NCBI GenBank assembly: GCA_027531255.1
Contig: JAPZRU010000012.1
Coordinates: 62,001-126,000 of the forward strand
Source: Steroidobacteraceae bacterium
Lineage (GTDB): Bacteria; Pseudomonadota; Gammaproteobacteria; Steroidobacterales; Steroidobacteraceae
Length of the DNA stretch: 64,000 nucleotides
Direction of reading: 5' to 3'
Part shown: positions 9,397-17,015 of the stretch, one piece after another
Position numbering within the stretch: the first letter of the stretch is position 1
How the letters are laid out: every line of letters begins with the position of its first letter
Program-made: the position numbers and the translations under genes
The notes under the pieces: generated by a model
The model's input: the letters and a program-made list of their open reading frames with translations, nothing else
Database searches by the model: none
What the model was told of the DNA's origin: nothing

Positions 9397-9425
9397 ACCG
9401 TCTGACCACCCGTGCGGGCCGCGAA

Positions 9426-10118
9426 ATGCCCGAGGAGACCCCAGTGACCCGACTGCCCCCGGAGCTCCCGCGCGACGCCATTTCGCAGCCGGCAGCCGCA
9501 TGTGCGGCCCCTGCCTCGGCGTCGCCGACGACGCGCGGCCCACGGTACACGCTGCGGCCCGGCCCCGAGACGGGTCCGGAGCGCGCGGCGCTCGAGCGGT
9601 ACGTGGACGCGGGCTTCCACCGCAAGCACGGCGCCAGGATCCGGAGCTTCCTACCGGTTCTCCTGGAACTGCGCGACCGCGCCGGGCGCCTGTGCGCCGT
9701 CGCCGGCTACCGGCCCGCCGCGGCCGGACGCCTGTTCCTGGAGCAATACCTCGACGAACCCGTGGAAGCGGCAATCGCCCGCGGTGCCGGGCTCGCGGTC
9801 GAGCGGGATGCCGTCGTCGAGGTCGGCAACCTCTCGGCTCTGAACTGTCGTGCCGCCCGCGAACTCGCCGCGCGCCTGCCGGCCCTGCTGGATGGGGCCG
9901 GATATCGGTGGCTCACGTTCACCGGCACGCGCGTCATCCGAGAGCTGCTCGAGGGATTCGAGGCGCCGATGCTCGACCTCGGCGCTGCCGATCATGCCCG
10001 GCTGAGCAGCACCGACGACGACTGGGGGGCGTACTACGAATCGCAGCCCCGCGTGCTCGCCGGTTACCTGCCACACGGCCGCGCGCTGGCGGCGTTCGCC
10101 GGGAGCTACGACCATTAG
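9426..10118 (+). CDS. Thermostable hemolysin family protein (putative acyltransferase fold)
   Basis: A 230-residue member of the T-hemolysin family (PF12261), named after a Vibrio hemolysin. The conserved core begins with ERAALERYVDAGFHRKHGARIRSFLP, continues with the FLEQYLDEPVE segment and the VVEVGNLS strand, and ends near GCLPHGRALAA-like residues (here GYLPHG). The family resembles GNAT/autoinducer-synthase folds, so an N-acyltransferase role is plausible but is inference; hemolysis need not be the native function. The first 40 residues are a low-complexity extension. No signal peptide is seen. It is the first gene of a five-gene operon, and its TAG overlaps the ATT proposed as the start of the ligase gene. 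Confidence 0.85.
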   Translation: MPEETPVTRLPPELPRDAISQPAAACAAPASASPTTRGPRYTLRPGPETGPERAALERYVDAGFHRKHGARIRSFLPVLLELRDRAGRLCAVAGYRPAAAGRLFLEQYLDEPVEAAIARGAGLAVERDAVVEVGNLSALNCRAARELAARLPALLDGAGYRWLTFTGTRVIRELLEGFEAPMLDLGAADHARLSSTDDDWGAYYESQPRVLAGYLPHGRALAAFAGSYDH

Positions 10119-11568
10119 CGCGCTGCTGGACGCGATCCGCTCGGCGCCTGCGCACGCACCCGCGCTCCGCGACGACTCGGCGGCGATCGACTACGGCACG
10201 CTGGCCGCTGCGCTGGGCCGCGAGGAATCGTGGCTGCGTGCGAGCGGCATCGCGCGCTGCGCGCTGCAGGCGGGGAACGGCGTGGCGTGGGCGGTAGCCG
10301 ACGTCGCGCTGCACGTCGCCGGCATTCCGAACGTCCCGCTGCCGAGCTGGTTCCTCGACGCGCAGCTGTGCCATGCGCTGGACGATGCCGGAATCGACGC
10401 GGTGCTCACCGACGTACCGGATCGCTTCGCGGCCTGGCCCGCCTTCGAGGATCACGGCATCGCGCCCGGCAGCGGACTACGCCTGCTCCGGCGCCCGCCG
10501 CCACCGACGAGTCCGTGGCCAGAGGGCACGGTCAAGGTGACCTACACCTCGGGCAGTACCGGCACCCCGAAGGGCATTCCGCTGACGAGTTCCGCACTCG
10601 AGTCGGTGGCCGCCTCGATCGTCGGTGCCACCGCGTCGCTCGGAATCCGGCGCCACCTCGCGCTGCTGCCGCTGCCGACGCTGCTCGAGAACGTCGCCGG
10701 CCTCCATGCGAGCGTGCTGGCCCACGCGGAATGCGTGCTGCCAGCCCGGACCGGCGTCGGCGCGGGCGAACTGGACGTCCCTCGCCTGCTCGCGGTGCTG
10801 GGGATGCATGCACCGCAGAGCGTGATCCTGGTGCCCGAACTGCTGCGCGCACTGGTGATCGCTCGGACGCGCGGCTGGTCGGCGCCGCCAGGGCTCGCGT
10901 TCGCGGCGGTCGGGGGCGCAGCCGTCGCACCCGACCTGCTGGCGGAAGCGGCCACCCTCGGGTTGCCCGTGTATGAGGGCTACGGGCTCAGCGAATGCGC
11001 TTCGGTGGTGTGCCTCAACGTGCCGGGCGCAAACCGTCCCGGCAGCGTCGGGCGTCCGCTGCCCCATGCCCGGGTCGAGGTCGACGCGACCGGCGAGGTA
11101 CACGTGCGCGGTGCCGTGGCTGCGGGCTCGACCGAGGTCGCCACCGGCGACCTCGGCGAGTTCGACTCCGACGGTTACCTCCACCTGCGCGGGCGTCGCC
11201 GCAACGTCTTCATCACGAGCCTCGGCCGCAACGTGTCTCCGGAGTGGATCGAGCGGGAGCTGCTGCGTGCTCCGGAGATCGCACACGCGCTCGCGTTCGG
11301 CGAGTCGCGCCCGCGACCGGTCGCATTGCTCGCGCCGGTCGATCCTTCCGTATCCGACACGGCACTGGCGGTCGCGGTGGAACGCGCGAACGCCCGGCTT
11401 CCGGAGTATGCGCAGGTATGCGAGTGGGCGCGGATGCCGCGCCTGACGCCCGCGGACGGCACGCTGACCCCGAACGGCCGGCCGCGCCGCGAGCGCGTCG
11501 CCGCCCTCCACGCCGAGCGACTCGCGAGGCTCGGTGCCGTTTCAGTTCCCCAGCAGGAGAGCCGATGA
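10114..11568 (+). CDS. AMP-binding (adenylate-forming) ligase
   Basis: A 484-residue ANL-superfamily enzyme that would activate a carboxylic acid as an acyl-adenylate. Visible motifs are A3 YTSGSTGTPKG (144-154), A5 YEGYGLSE (287-294), A7 TGDLGEF (about 344), A8 RGRRRNVFITSLGRNVSP (about 359-376) and an A10-type TPNGRPRR (about 453-459). At A10 the expected catalytic lysine is Arg456. The N-terminal ANL segment (LLDAIRSAPAHAPALRDD and following) lies upstream of the first GTG (10282), in a stretch with no ATG, GTG or TTG. ATT at 10114, 8 bases after GGGAG and overlapping the previous stop, is the likely start. Its 3' end overlaps the next gene as ATGA. Confidence 0.88.
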   Translation: MSALLDAIRSAPAHAPALRDDSAAIDYGTLAAALGREESWLRASGIARCALQAGNGVAWAVADVALHVAGIPNVPLPSWFLDAQLCHALDDAGIDAVLTDVPDRFAAWPAFEDHGIAPGSGLRLLRRPPPPTSPWPEGTVKVTYTSGSTGTPKGIPLTSSALESVAASIVGATASLGIRRHLALLPLPTLLENVAGLHASVLAHAECVLPARTGVGAGELDVPRLLAVLGMHAPQSVILVPELLRALVIARTRGWSAPPGLAFAAVGGAAVAPDLLAEAATLGLPVYEGYGLSECASVVCLNVPGANRPGSVGRPLPHARVEVDATGEVHVRGAVAAGSTEVATGDLGEFDSDGYLHLRGRRRNVFITSLGRNVSPEWIERELLRAPEIAHALAFGESRPRPVALLAPVDPSVSDTALAVAVERANARLPEYAQVCEWARMPRLTPADGTLTPNGRPRRERVAALHAERLARLGAVSVPQQESR

Positions 11569-12281
11569 ACCAAGCCCACTTCCACGCCGACCTGTCGGCC
11601 CGTACCGCGCACGAACGCGCCTACCTGCTCGCGGCGCCGGCCATCGGCCGCTGCCTCGCCGGCGACGTCACGCGCGCCCTGTACGTCGAGTTCCTGACGC
11701 AGGCCTTCCATCACGTGCGCCACACGGTACCGCTGCTCATGGGGGTCGGCGCGCGACTGCCGGATCGGCTCGGATGGCTGCGCGGGGAGATCGTGCACTA
11801 CCTCGAGGAGGAAGCCGGACACGACGAGTGGATCCTGAACGACATCGTCGCGGCCGGTGGCGACCGCGAGACCGCGCGCCTCTCGATGCCTGCCCATGCC
11901 ACCGACGCGATGGTGGCGTACGCCTGGGACACGGTGCAGCGACGCGACCCCGTCGGCTTCTTCGGCATGGTCCACGTGCTCGAGGGCACGAGCGTCGCGC
12001 TCGCGCTGGACGCCGCCGATCGCATCCAGCACGTGCTGGACCTTCCGGACCGTGCGTTCACCTACCTGCGCAGCCACGGCCGACTCGATCGCGAGCACGT
12101 CGAGCACCTCGCCGGGATCCTCGCCCGGCTGACGGAACCGGACGACCGCGAGGCCGTCGTCCGCTGCGCGCGTGCGATCTACCGACTCTACGGAGACGTG
12201 TTCCGCGGCCTCGACGCCTCGGCCGACGGCTCCGACGCGCCACACGCCTCCACCGCCGCGAACGCGAGGCACGCCGCATGA
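11565..12281 (+). CDS. Heme-oxygenase-like/TenA-like iron-containing redox enzyme
   Basis: A 238-residue all-helical protein of the TenA/PqqC-like, iron-containing redox enzyme type. Candidate metal ligands are arranged as in heme-oxygenase-like diiron oxidases: E83-x-x-H86 in HYLEEEAGHDEW, E140 in HVLEGTS, and H171, D175 and H178 in SHGRLDREHVEH. The spacing (about 54 residues from H86 to E140, then about 35 to D175) recalls UndA-type enzymes, which oxidise fatty-acyl or amino-acid substrates. Thiaminase-type chemistry is less likely, as no thiamine gene is nearby. It overlaps the ligase (ATGA at 11565) and the following dehydrogenase (ATGA at 12278), so the three are translationally coupled. 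Confidence 0.82.
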   Translation: MNQAHFHADLSARTAHERAYLLAAPAIGRCLAGDVTRALYVEFLTQAFHHVRHTVPLLMGVGARLPDRLGWLRGEIVHYLEEEAGHDEWILNDIVAAGGDRETARLSMPAHATDAMVAYAWDTVQRRDPVGFFGMVHVLEGTSVALALDAADRIQHVLDLPDRAFTYLRSHGRLDREHVEHLAGILARLTEPDDREAVVRCARAIYRLYGDVFRGLDASADGSDAPHASTAANARHAA

Positions 12282-13141
12282 ACGTCGCGCGAGCCACTTA
12301 CCTGATCACCGGCGGTGCCGGCGGAATCGGCCGCGCGCTCGCGGCCGAGTTCCTCGATGCGGGCGCCTCGGTACTCCTCGCCGGCCGCGATTCCCGGACG
12401 CTTGCCGAGACGCGCGATGGCCTGGCGCACCACGGCGACCGCGTCGGCACGATAGCGGTCGACCTCACCGTCCCCGACGACCGCCGCCGGCTCGTCGCCG
12501 CCGCCGAAGGCTGGCGCGGGGGCGTGGACGTGCTGGTCAACAATGCCGGCGTGAACCATTTCGGGCTTTTCGAGGACCAGCCGCCCGAGCAGATCGACCT
12601 CGCGCTCGCGATCAACCTGCAGGCGCCGCTGCAACTGTGCCGCGCGCTGCTGCCGCACCTGCGACGGCGACCCGCCGCGCACGTCGTCAACGTCGGTTCG
12701 GTGTTCGGCGCCATCGGGTATCCCGCCTACGCGGTCTACTCGGCGACCAAGTTCGCGCTACGCGGCTTCACGGAGGCGCTCCGGCGCGAACTCGCCGACA
12801 CGACCGTGCGGGTGCACTACCTGGCGCCACGCGCGACGCGGACGGGCATGAACGGCGCCGCGGTCGAGGCGATGAACGCGGAACTCGGGGTGGCGATGGA
12901 TGCGCCGGCTCGCGTCGCGGCCCGCCTGCGGCGCCTGCTCGAGCGCGGCGAACCGTCCGCGGTGGTCGGCTGGCCCGAAGGCTTCTACACGAGGCTGAAC
13001 GCCGTACTGCCCGGCGCGGTGGACGGCGCGCTCCGCAAGCAGTTGCCGGTGATCCGTCGCCACGCGCGTCCGGGCACGCCGTGCGAGACGGCGGTCGGCA
13101 CGACGATGTCCGTTTCCGCCGGCGCGCCGGGACGCGCCTGA
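12278..13141 (+). CDS. Short-chain dehydrogenase/reductase
   Basis: A 287-residue classical SDR. The dinucleotide-binding motif is TGGAGGIG (about residues 9-16), the NNAG motif is NNAGVNHFG (about 88), and the catalytic set is Ser in VGSVFG with the YSATK (YxxxK) pair. The substrate is unknown; the operon suggests it reduces or oxidises a product of the ligase and TenA-like enzyme. The last roughly 40 residues are a Ser/Thr/Ala-rich tail beyond the SDR fold. It starts at the ATGA overlap with the previous gene and is followed 23 bases later by the TPR protein with a good AGGAG site. Confidence 0.9.
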   Translation: MNVARATYLITGGAGGIGRALAAEFLDAGASVLLAGRDSRTLAETRDGLAHHGDRVGTIAVDLTVPDDRRRLVAAAEGWRGGVDVLVNNAGVNHFGLFEDQPPEQIDLALAINLQAPLQLCRALLPHLRRRPAAHVVNVGSVFGAIGYPAYAVYSATKFALRGFTEALRRELADTTVRVHYLAPRATRTGMNGAAVEAMNAELGVAMDAPARVAARLRRLLERGEPSAVVGWPEGFYTRLNAVLPGAVDGALRKQLPVIRRHARPGTPCETAVGTTMSVSAGAPGRA

Positions 13142-13164
13142 ACGTCGATCTTCAGGAGTCACCC

Positions 13165-13863
13165 ATGAACCGCATGCTGCTCGCCGTCGTCACCAGCGCC
13201 CTCTTCGCGGCCACTGCGTCCGCGGACCCCCTCGCGGCCGCGCCCGGGTCGCCGCCACCGTCGTCCACGGCGCCCGTTGCCCTGGATGCCGATCTGCTCG
13301 CGATCCAGCGGGCCTGGGCACACGCCAACTACGAGATCGCCGCCGGCGCTGCGCGCGAGTCGGCGCTCGAGGCGCTCGTCGCGCGCGCGGCCGACTTCGC
13401 CCGTCGCAACCCCGGGCGCGCCGAACCGCTGATCTGGGAGGGCATCGTCGAGAGCAGCTACGCGGGCGCACGCGGCGGACTGGGCGCGCTCGGCGTGGCG
13501 AAGCAGGCGTTCGCCCACCTGCAGGCGGCCCTCCGAATCGACCCGCGCGCGCTGGACGGTTCGGCGTACACCAGCCTCGGCACGCTGTACTACAAGGTGC
13601 CCGGCTTCCCGCTGGGTTTCGGCGACGACGACAAGGCGCGGGCGTACCTCGAGAAGGCGCTGGAGATCAATCCGGCCGGCATCGATCCGAACTTCTTCTA
13701 CGCGGAGTTCCTCTACGAGCAGGGCGATTACCTGCACGCGCTCGAGCGACTGGAACGCGCGGCGCACGCGCCGGACCGCCCGAACCGCGAAGTCGCCGAC
13801 CGTGGCCGTCGTGCCGAGATAGACGCGCTCGCGGCGAAGACACGCGCCAAGCTTCGTGCGTGA
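13165..13863 (+). CDS. Secreted TPR-repeat protein
   Basis: A 232-residue protein with a Sec signal peptide (about residues 1-20, ending TASA-DP). At least two tetratricopeptide-like helical repeats follow: AKQAFAHLQAALRIDP near 110-125, and KARAYLEKALEINP near 160-173, with a further helix pair near 195-210. The glycine-rich YKVPGFPLGFGDDDKA stretch recalls TatT-like TPR proteins and other periplasmic scaffolds. It is the last gene of the hemolysin-ligase operon, preceded by AGGAG 9 bases before ATG. It probably acts in the periplasm as a scaffold; no catalytic function is claimed. Confidence 0.8.
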   Translation: MNRMLLAVVTSALFAATASADPLAAAPGSPPPSSTAPVALDADLLAIQRAWAHANYEIAAGAARESALEALVARAADFARRNPGRAEPLIWEGIVESSYAGARGGLGALGVAKQAFAHLQAALRIDPRALDGSAYTSLGTLYYKVPGFPLGFGDDDKARAYLEKALEINPAGIDPNFFYAEFLYEQGDYLHALERLERAAHAPDRPNREVADRGRRAEIDALAAKTRAKLRA

Positions 13864-13899
13864 CGCGCGACCGCGGCGCGATGCCTGCCGCGTGAAACT

Positions 13900-13922
13900 G
13901 AGAAGGGGTCAGTCCCCTTCTC
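13900..13922. terminator. Bidirectional hairpin at a convergent gene junction
   Basis: GAGAAGGGG and CCCCTTCTC form a perfect 9-bp stem around a 5-base loop. It sits between the TPR gene (plus) and the HIT gene (minus), and its right arm includes the last codons and stop of the HIT gene. There is no long T run, so termination efficiency is uncertain. The GGGGTCAGTCCCC core resembles REP-like elements. Confidence 0.55.
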
Positions 13923-14349
13923 GCAGCGCGACCCGGATCCGCTCCAGCAGCGCGCCGTGGCGAGCGGCGTCGAAGGCCGGGGCGGCCTGCCAGTCCCAGG
14001 CCCACGGGTGGGCCGTGACGAGGCCCGCGGGTTCGTCGGCGCGGCGCGGGAACACGTGCGCGTGCAGCGCGGGTTCGACGTTGCCGAACATCGCGTAGTT
14101 GATGCGCACGGCGCCGGTGGCCGCGAGTACGGCGTCGCCGAGCCGCGCCATGTCGGCGAGGAAGCGCATGCGCGCCGTGCCGCCGAGCGCGTTCAGGTGC
14201 GGCACTACGGGATCGGGCAGCAGCAGGCAGTAGCCCTCGATCACCTGCGGGTCGCCCATCACCGCCCAGCCGGACGGCAGGCGCGCCACGCAGGTGGGGT
14301 CCTCGCCGCGCGCGAGCGCGGCGACGCGTCGATGGATCGCGGTACTCAT
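13909..14349 (-). CDS. HIT-family protein
   Basis: A 146-residue histidine-triad-like nucleotide-binding protein. The active-site strand reads ALHAHVFPR, matching HVHWHVIPR of classical HIT hydrolases except that the first triad position is Ala; the second His and the presumed catalytic third His remain. The upstream segment GYCLLLPDPVVPHLNAL corresponds to the first HIT strands. Two adjacent ATG codons (14352 and 14349) are possible starts and both fit. The gene is 152 codons or fewer, within the family range. The substrate (nucleoside phosphoramidates or dinucleotides in relatives) is unknown. Confidence 0.85.
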   Translation of the reverse strand: MSTAIHRRVAALARGEDPTCVARLPSGWAVMGDPQVIEGYCLLLPDPVVPHLNALGGTARMRFLADMARLGDAVLAATGAVRINYAMFGNVEPALHAHVFPRRADEPAGLVTAHPWAWDWQAAPAFDAARHGALLERIRVALREGD

Positions 14350-14504
14350 CATTCGCCCCGGAACACGAAGCAGACCGCGACGAGCAGGCACAGGGCGGCC
14401 CAGAGGTAGTCGAGCTTCAGGCCCTGCTTCATGCAGGGGATGGCGAACGTCATGACCACGTTCGAGGCGGACAGCGGCAGCACGGTCTGCAGTACGGGGT
14501 TCAC
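14349..14504 (-). pseudogene. Internally deleted DUF486 (DMT-type) membrane protein remnant
   Basis: A 51-codon open frame starts with GTG and encodes NPVLQTVLPLSASNVVMTFA joined directly to a KQGLKLDYLWAALCL segment and VCFVFRGE. The first part matches the N terminus, and the second the C-terminal last helix, of DUF486 proteins, which are normally about 110 residues with four membrane helices. The middle half is missing without a frame break. It looks like an in-frame deletion derivative; a shortened two-helix product may still be made. It lies between the HIT gene, with which it overlaps at 14349, and the HAD gene. Confidence 0.65.
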
Positions 14505-14544
14505 GCGATCTCCCGGATCTCGACGACGCGGCTTGCGAACCGGC

Positions 14545-15156
14545 TCAGACCGGCAGCCCGAGCGTCGCGAGCTCGCGACGCGTGCGCTCCGGCGACACGT
14601 GGCGGATCGCCCGCCAGCCGCGCGCGATCGCGGCGGCGCAGTTGTCCGCGCGGTCGTCCACGAACAAGGTGTGGGCCGGCCGCAGCGCGAAGCGACGCTC
14701 GGCCTCGGCGTAGATGGCGGGCTCGGGCTTGAGGCAGCGCGCCTCCCACGACGCCACCGCACCGTGACCGAGCGACGGGATGCCGAACGCGGCCTCGAGG
14801 TGCGCCCAGTGGATCTCGCCCATGTTCGACAGCAGGTGCACCCGGTGCGTGGCGGCGAGCCCGCGCGCCAGCGCGAGCATCGGCTCCACGGCGCGGTACA
14901 TGCCGTTCCACTCGGCCAGCAGGCGGGCGCGGTCGAACCGGCGCACTGCCAGCGCATCGATGCGGTCGAGGAAGTCGTCCGCGCCGAGCCGGCCGGCCTC
15001 GTGAGCCGCGAGCCCGATCCGCTCGCAGGCCTCGTCCATCGAGTTCGCCCGCACGCCGTGGTCCTCGAGCAGCCGCAGGAACGGACCGTAGTCGGCGTCC
15101 ACGAGCACGTGGCCGACGTCGAAGACGACCGCGGCGATCGGCGGCGGCCCGCTCAC
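14545..15156 (-). CDS. HAD-superfamily hydrolase
   Basis: A 203-residue HAD phosphatase-like protein. Motif I is VVFDVGHVL (nucleophile Asp; the second acid is Gly, as in YihX-like members), motif II is LLSNMG, motif III Lys is in ARCLKPEPAIY, and motif IV is FVDDRADN. YihX-type proteins dephosphorylate sugar phosphates; the substrate here is unknown. GTG at 15156 overlaps the stop of the ComB-like gene as GTGA, and the fit of motif I close to the N terminus supports that start. It belongs to a minus-strand run with the ComB-like phosphatase and cytochrome c. Confidence 0.88.
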   Translation of the reverse strand: MSGPPPIAAVVFDVGHVLVDADYGPFLRLLEDHGVRANSMDEACERIGLAAHEAGRLGADDFLDRIDALAVRRFDRARLLAEWNGMYRAVEPMLALARGLAATHRVHLLSNMGEIHWAHLEAAFGIPSLGHGAVASWEARCLKPEPAIYAEAERRFALRPAHTLFVDDRADNCAAAIARGWRAIRHVSPERTRRELATLGLPV

Positions 15157-15845
15157 GCGCCCAGCCTCTCGAGCGCCCGCAGCCCCTCGGCATCCGGCGG
15201 CCCGAGCCGCAGCACGAAATCGAAGCGATCGACGGCCGTGCAGCGTTCGAAATCGCCTTCGGGCGCCCAGCTCGCGACAGGGTCGAAGAACTTCGCCGCC
15301 GCCGGCGCGACGCGCAGCCGTTCGCGCACGCCCCCGACCGGGTAGTCGCGGCCGGCGAGACGCTCCGCCAGCAGCTCGGCGCACAGATCGTCCTCGGCGC
15401 ACCGCTCGCGCGCCTCGTGGCCCATCCGGACCAGCGACACGTGGCCGACGCCGCGGGATCGTGCGTAGCGGACGAGCGCCGCCGCGTTCACGAGACTGCC
15501 GGTGAGCACCTCGTCGGCGCCCGTGGCGCGCGTGAGCCCCTGCGTGCCGGCGTGGGTGGTGTGCACGAGCGTGCGGCCGGCGAGGTCCGCGCTCTCGACC
15601 TGCGTCGGCGAGTTGCCGAAGTCGAAGCCCTGGAGCTGGCGCGCGTGGCGCTCGCCCGCCAGCAGCCAGTCGGGATGGCGGCGGCGCAGTTCCAGCGCGG
15701 TGTCGATCGCGGCGACCGGGATCACGCGGGCGCCGCCGGCCACGGCGTAGCAGGCGAGCGAGAACGCCCGGAACACGTCGATCACGATCGCGAGCCCACG
15801 CGCCTCCCGGGCCCCGTCGACGAAGTCGTGGACCGAGACCTCCAC
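15153..15845 (-). CDS. ComB-like 2-phosphosulfolactate phosphatase family protein
   Basis: A 230-residue protein of the ComB family. Recognisable segments are VIDVFRAFSLACYAVAGGA at the N terminus, LAGERHARQLQGFDFGNSP (the GxR-GFDxGNSP core) and HTTHAGTQG. Characterised ComB hydrolyses 2-phosphosulfolactate in coenzyme M synthesis. Gammaproteobacteria do not make coenzyme M, so the real substrate here is probably different and is unknown. GTG start at 15845; its 3' end overlaps the HAD gene by 4 bases, which suggests co-translation of two phosphatase-type enzymes. Confidence 0.85.
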   Translation of the reverse strand: MEVSVHDFVDGAREARGLAIVIDVFRAFSLACYAVAGGARVIPVAAIDTALELRRRHPDWLLAGERHARQLQGFDFGNSPTQVESADLAGRTLVHTTHAGTQGLTRATGADEVLTGSLVNAAALVRYARSRGVGHVSLVRMGHEARERCAEDDLCAELLAERLAGRDYPVGGVRERLRVAPAAAKFFDPVASWAPEGDFERCTAVDRFDFVLRLGPPDAEGLRALERLGA

Positions 15846-15857
15846 CCGCGGGTGCGC

Positions 15858-16301
15858 TCAGCGGCCGCCGCGGGCGGCACGCACTTCGGCGACCATCGCG
15901 GGCGTGATCGGCGCGGCGGCGTTGCCGAAGTTCGTGCGCACGTGCGTCAGCAGCAGCGCGAGTTCCTCGTCCTTCAGGTAGGCGTAGTGGGGCATCACGC
16001 CGCGGTACGCGCCCTTCGGCAGCGAGGCCGGGCGCTCGCCGTACATGACCCACGCGAGCAGCGCCCGCGGGTCGCCGACCACGCTGGCCGTCCCGGCGAG
16101 CGCGGGCTGCACGCCGGGGACGCCCTCGCCGTTGCGCTGGTGGCAGGCGATGCAGTTCTGCACGTACAGGCGCGCGCCGGGGTCCGGGGCGGCGGCACCG
16201 GTGGAACCCGGCGCGGACTCCCCGCCGCCGCAGGCGGCGAGCGCGAGAACGAGGACGACGAACGCGCAGGCGCGGCCGGCGTGCGGCACGAATCGACTCA
16301 T
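15858..16301 (-). CDS. Lipoprotein cytochrome c, class I
   Basis: A 147-residue protein with a lipoprotein signal peptide ending LAAC, lipidated Cys near residue 23, then a Gly/Ser-rich linker and one cytochrome c domain. The heme motif is CIACH; the distal ligand is probably Met in GVMPHYAYL. The protein would sit on the periplasmic face of a membrane and carry electrons, but its partner is not nearby. The start at ATG 16301 places the lipobox at the expected position; the upstream extension to 16343 is arginine-rich and unlikely. The stop is 12 bases before the ComB-like start. Confidence 0.9.
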   Translation of the reverse strand: MSRFVPHAGRACAFVVLVLALAACGGGESAPGSTGAAAPDPGARLYVQNCIACHQRNGEGVPGVQPALAGTASVVGDPRALLAWVMYGERPASLPKGAYRGVMPHYAYLKDEELALLLTHVRTNFGNAAAPITPAMVAEVRAARGGR

Positions 16302-16339
16302 GTGGAACTTCCGGACGGTGACGGTGCGCGCGCGGCGCC

Positions 16340-16954
16340 TCAACCCGCCCAGGTGCGGAACCGGCCGGTGTCGACGTGCACGAAGCGCGAGCCCGGATAG
16401 TAGCCGACGCCGCCCCGGCCGAGGGCGAGCGCGTGATCGCGGAGCTTCGCGAGGTCGCAGCCGACGAGGCGCACGTCGATCGCCCGGCCCTCGAGGTGCA
16501 GGCTGCGCCGCGCGACGCCGGAGGACTGCGCGTTGAGGTTCGCGTTGGTACGCGGCGACCGGTAGGCGGAGATGACCTCGAACTCCGGCTCGCGGTCCGC
16601 GCGGACCGCCGCCTCGTGCAGGATGTCCAGCACGCCCGGGTCGATCGGGTGGACGTCCCCGGTGCGGTGGTCGCGCAGCGCGCGCGCGATCGCCGCGAGC
16701 CCGCGCTCGCAGTAGGCGCCGGCGCGGCAGTACTCGACGCGCAGCGTCTCGAGCGTGTGCGTGTTGTGCAGCACCAGCGAACGGGCGTCCGCGGTGGCGG
16801 CGGCCGCGGGTCGGATCCCGGCGGCGTGCAGACCGGCCGCGGCCAGGCCGAGGCCGAGCCAGCGCAGGGCCGCGCGGCGACCGGGATCGACGGCGGGGCG
16901 GCCCGTCGGGCCGATCGAGTGGGACGCGGCGGGAGAGAGACGGTGCGGGGGCAT
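16340..16954 (-). CDS. DUF882/YcbK-like (peptidase M15-type fold) exported protein
   Basis: A 204-residue protein with a Tat-like leader (GRRAALRWLGLGLAAAG near residues 24-40) and a DUF882 domain. The zinc-binding layout of M15-type D-Ala-D-Ala carboxypeptidases is visible: HLEGRAIDV (HxxGxAxD) and a final HVDTGRFRTW. The AYRSP segment is also typical. E. coli YcbK is the nearest well-known relative, and a peptidoglycan role is likely. The ATG at 16954 gives the twin-arginine leader; upstream residues do not look coding. It precedes the cytochrome gene on the same strand by 38 bases. Confidence 0.9.
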   Translation of the reverse strand: MPPHRLSPAASHSIGPTGRPAVDPGRRAALRWLGLGLAAAGLHAAGIRPAAAATADARSLVLHNTHTLETLRVEYCRAGAYCERGLAAIARALRDHRTGDVHPIDPGVLDILHEAAVRADREPEFEVISAYRSPRTNANLNAQSSGVARRSLHLEGRAIDVRLVGCDLAKLRDHALALGRGGVGYYPGSRFVHVDTGRFRTWAG

Positions 16955-17015
16955 CACGGCTTCCGCGGGGTCGAAGGGAGGGTTGCCGGACAGATACCCG
17001 ACCGGCCGCCGGAAT

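Noticed and set aside
9354..9402. A full ECF promoter (AGAACTTT plus a CGTC-type -10)
   Set aside because: The nearest CGTC lies about 30 bases beyond the -35-like box, too far for an ECF promoter, so only the -35-like element is noted.
9426..10118. A secreted toxin (hemolysin)
   Set aside because: No signal peptide or secretion system is present, and the operon is enzymatic; the family name alone does not support a toxin role.
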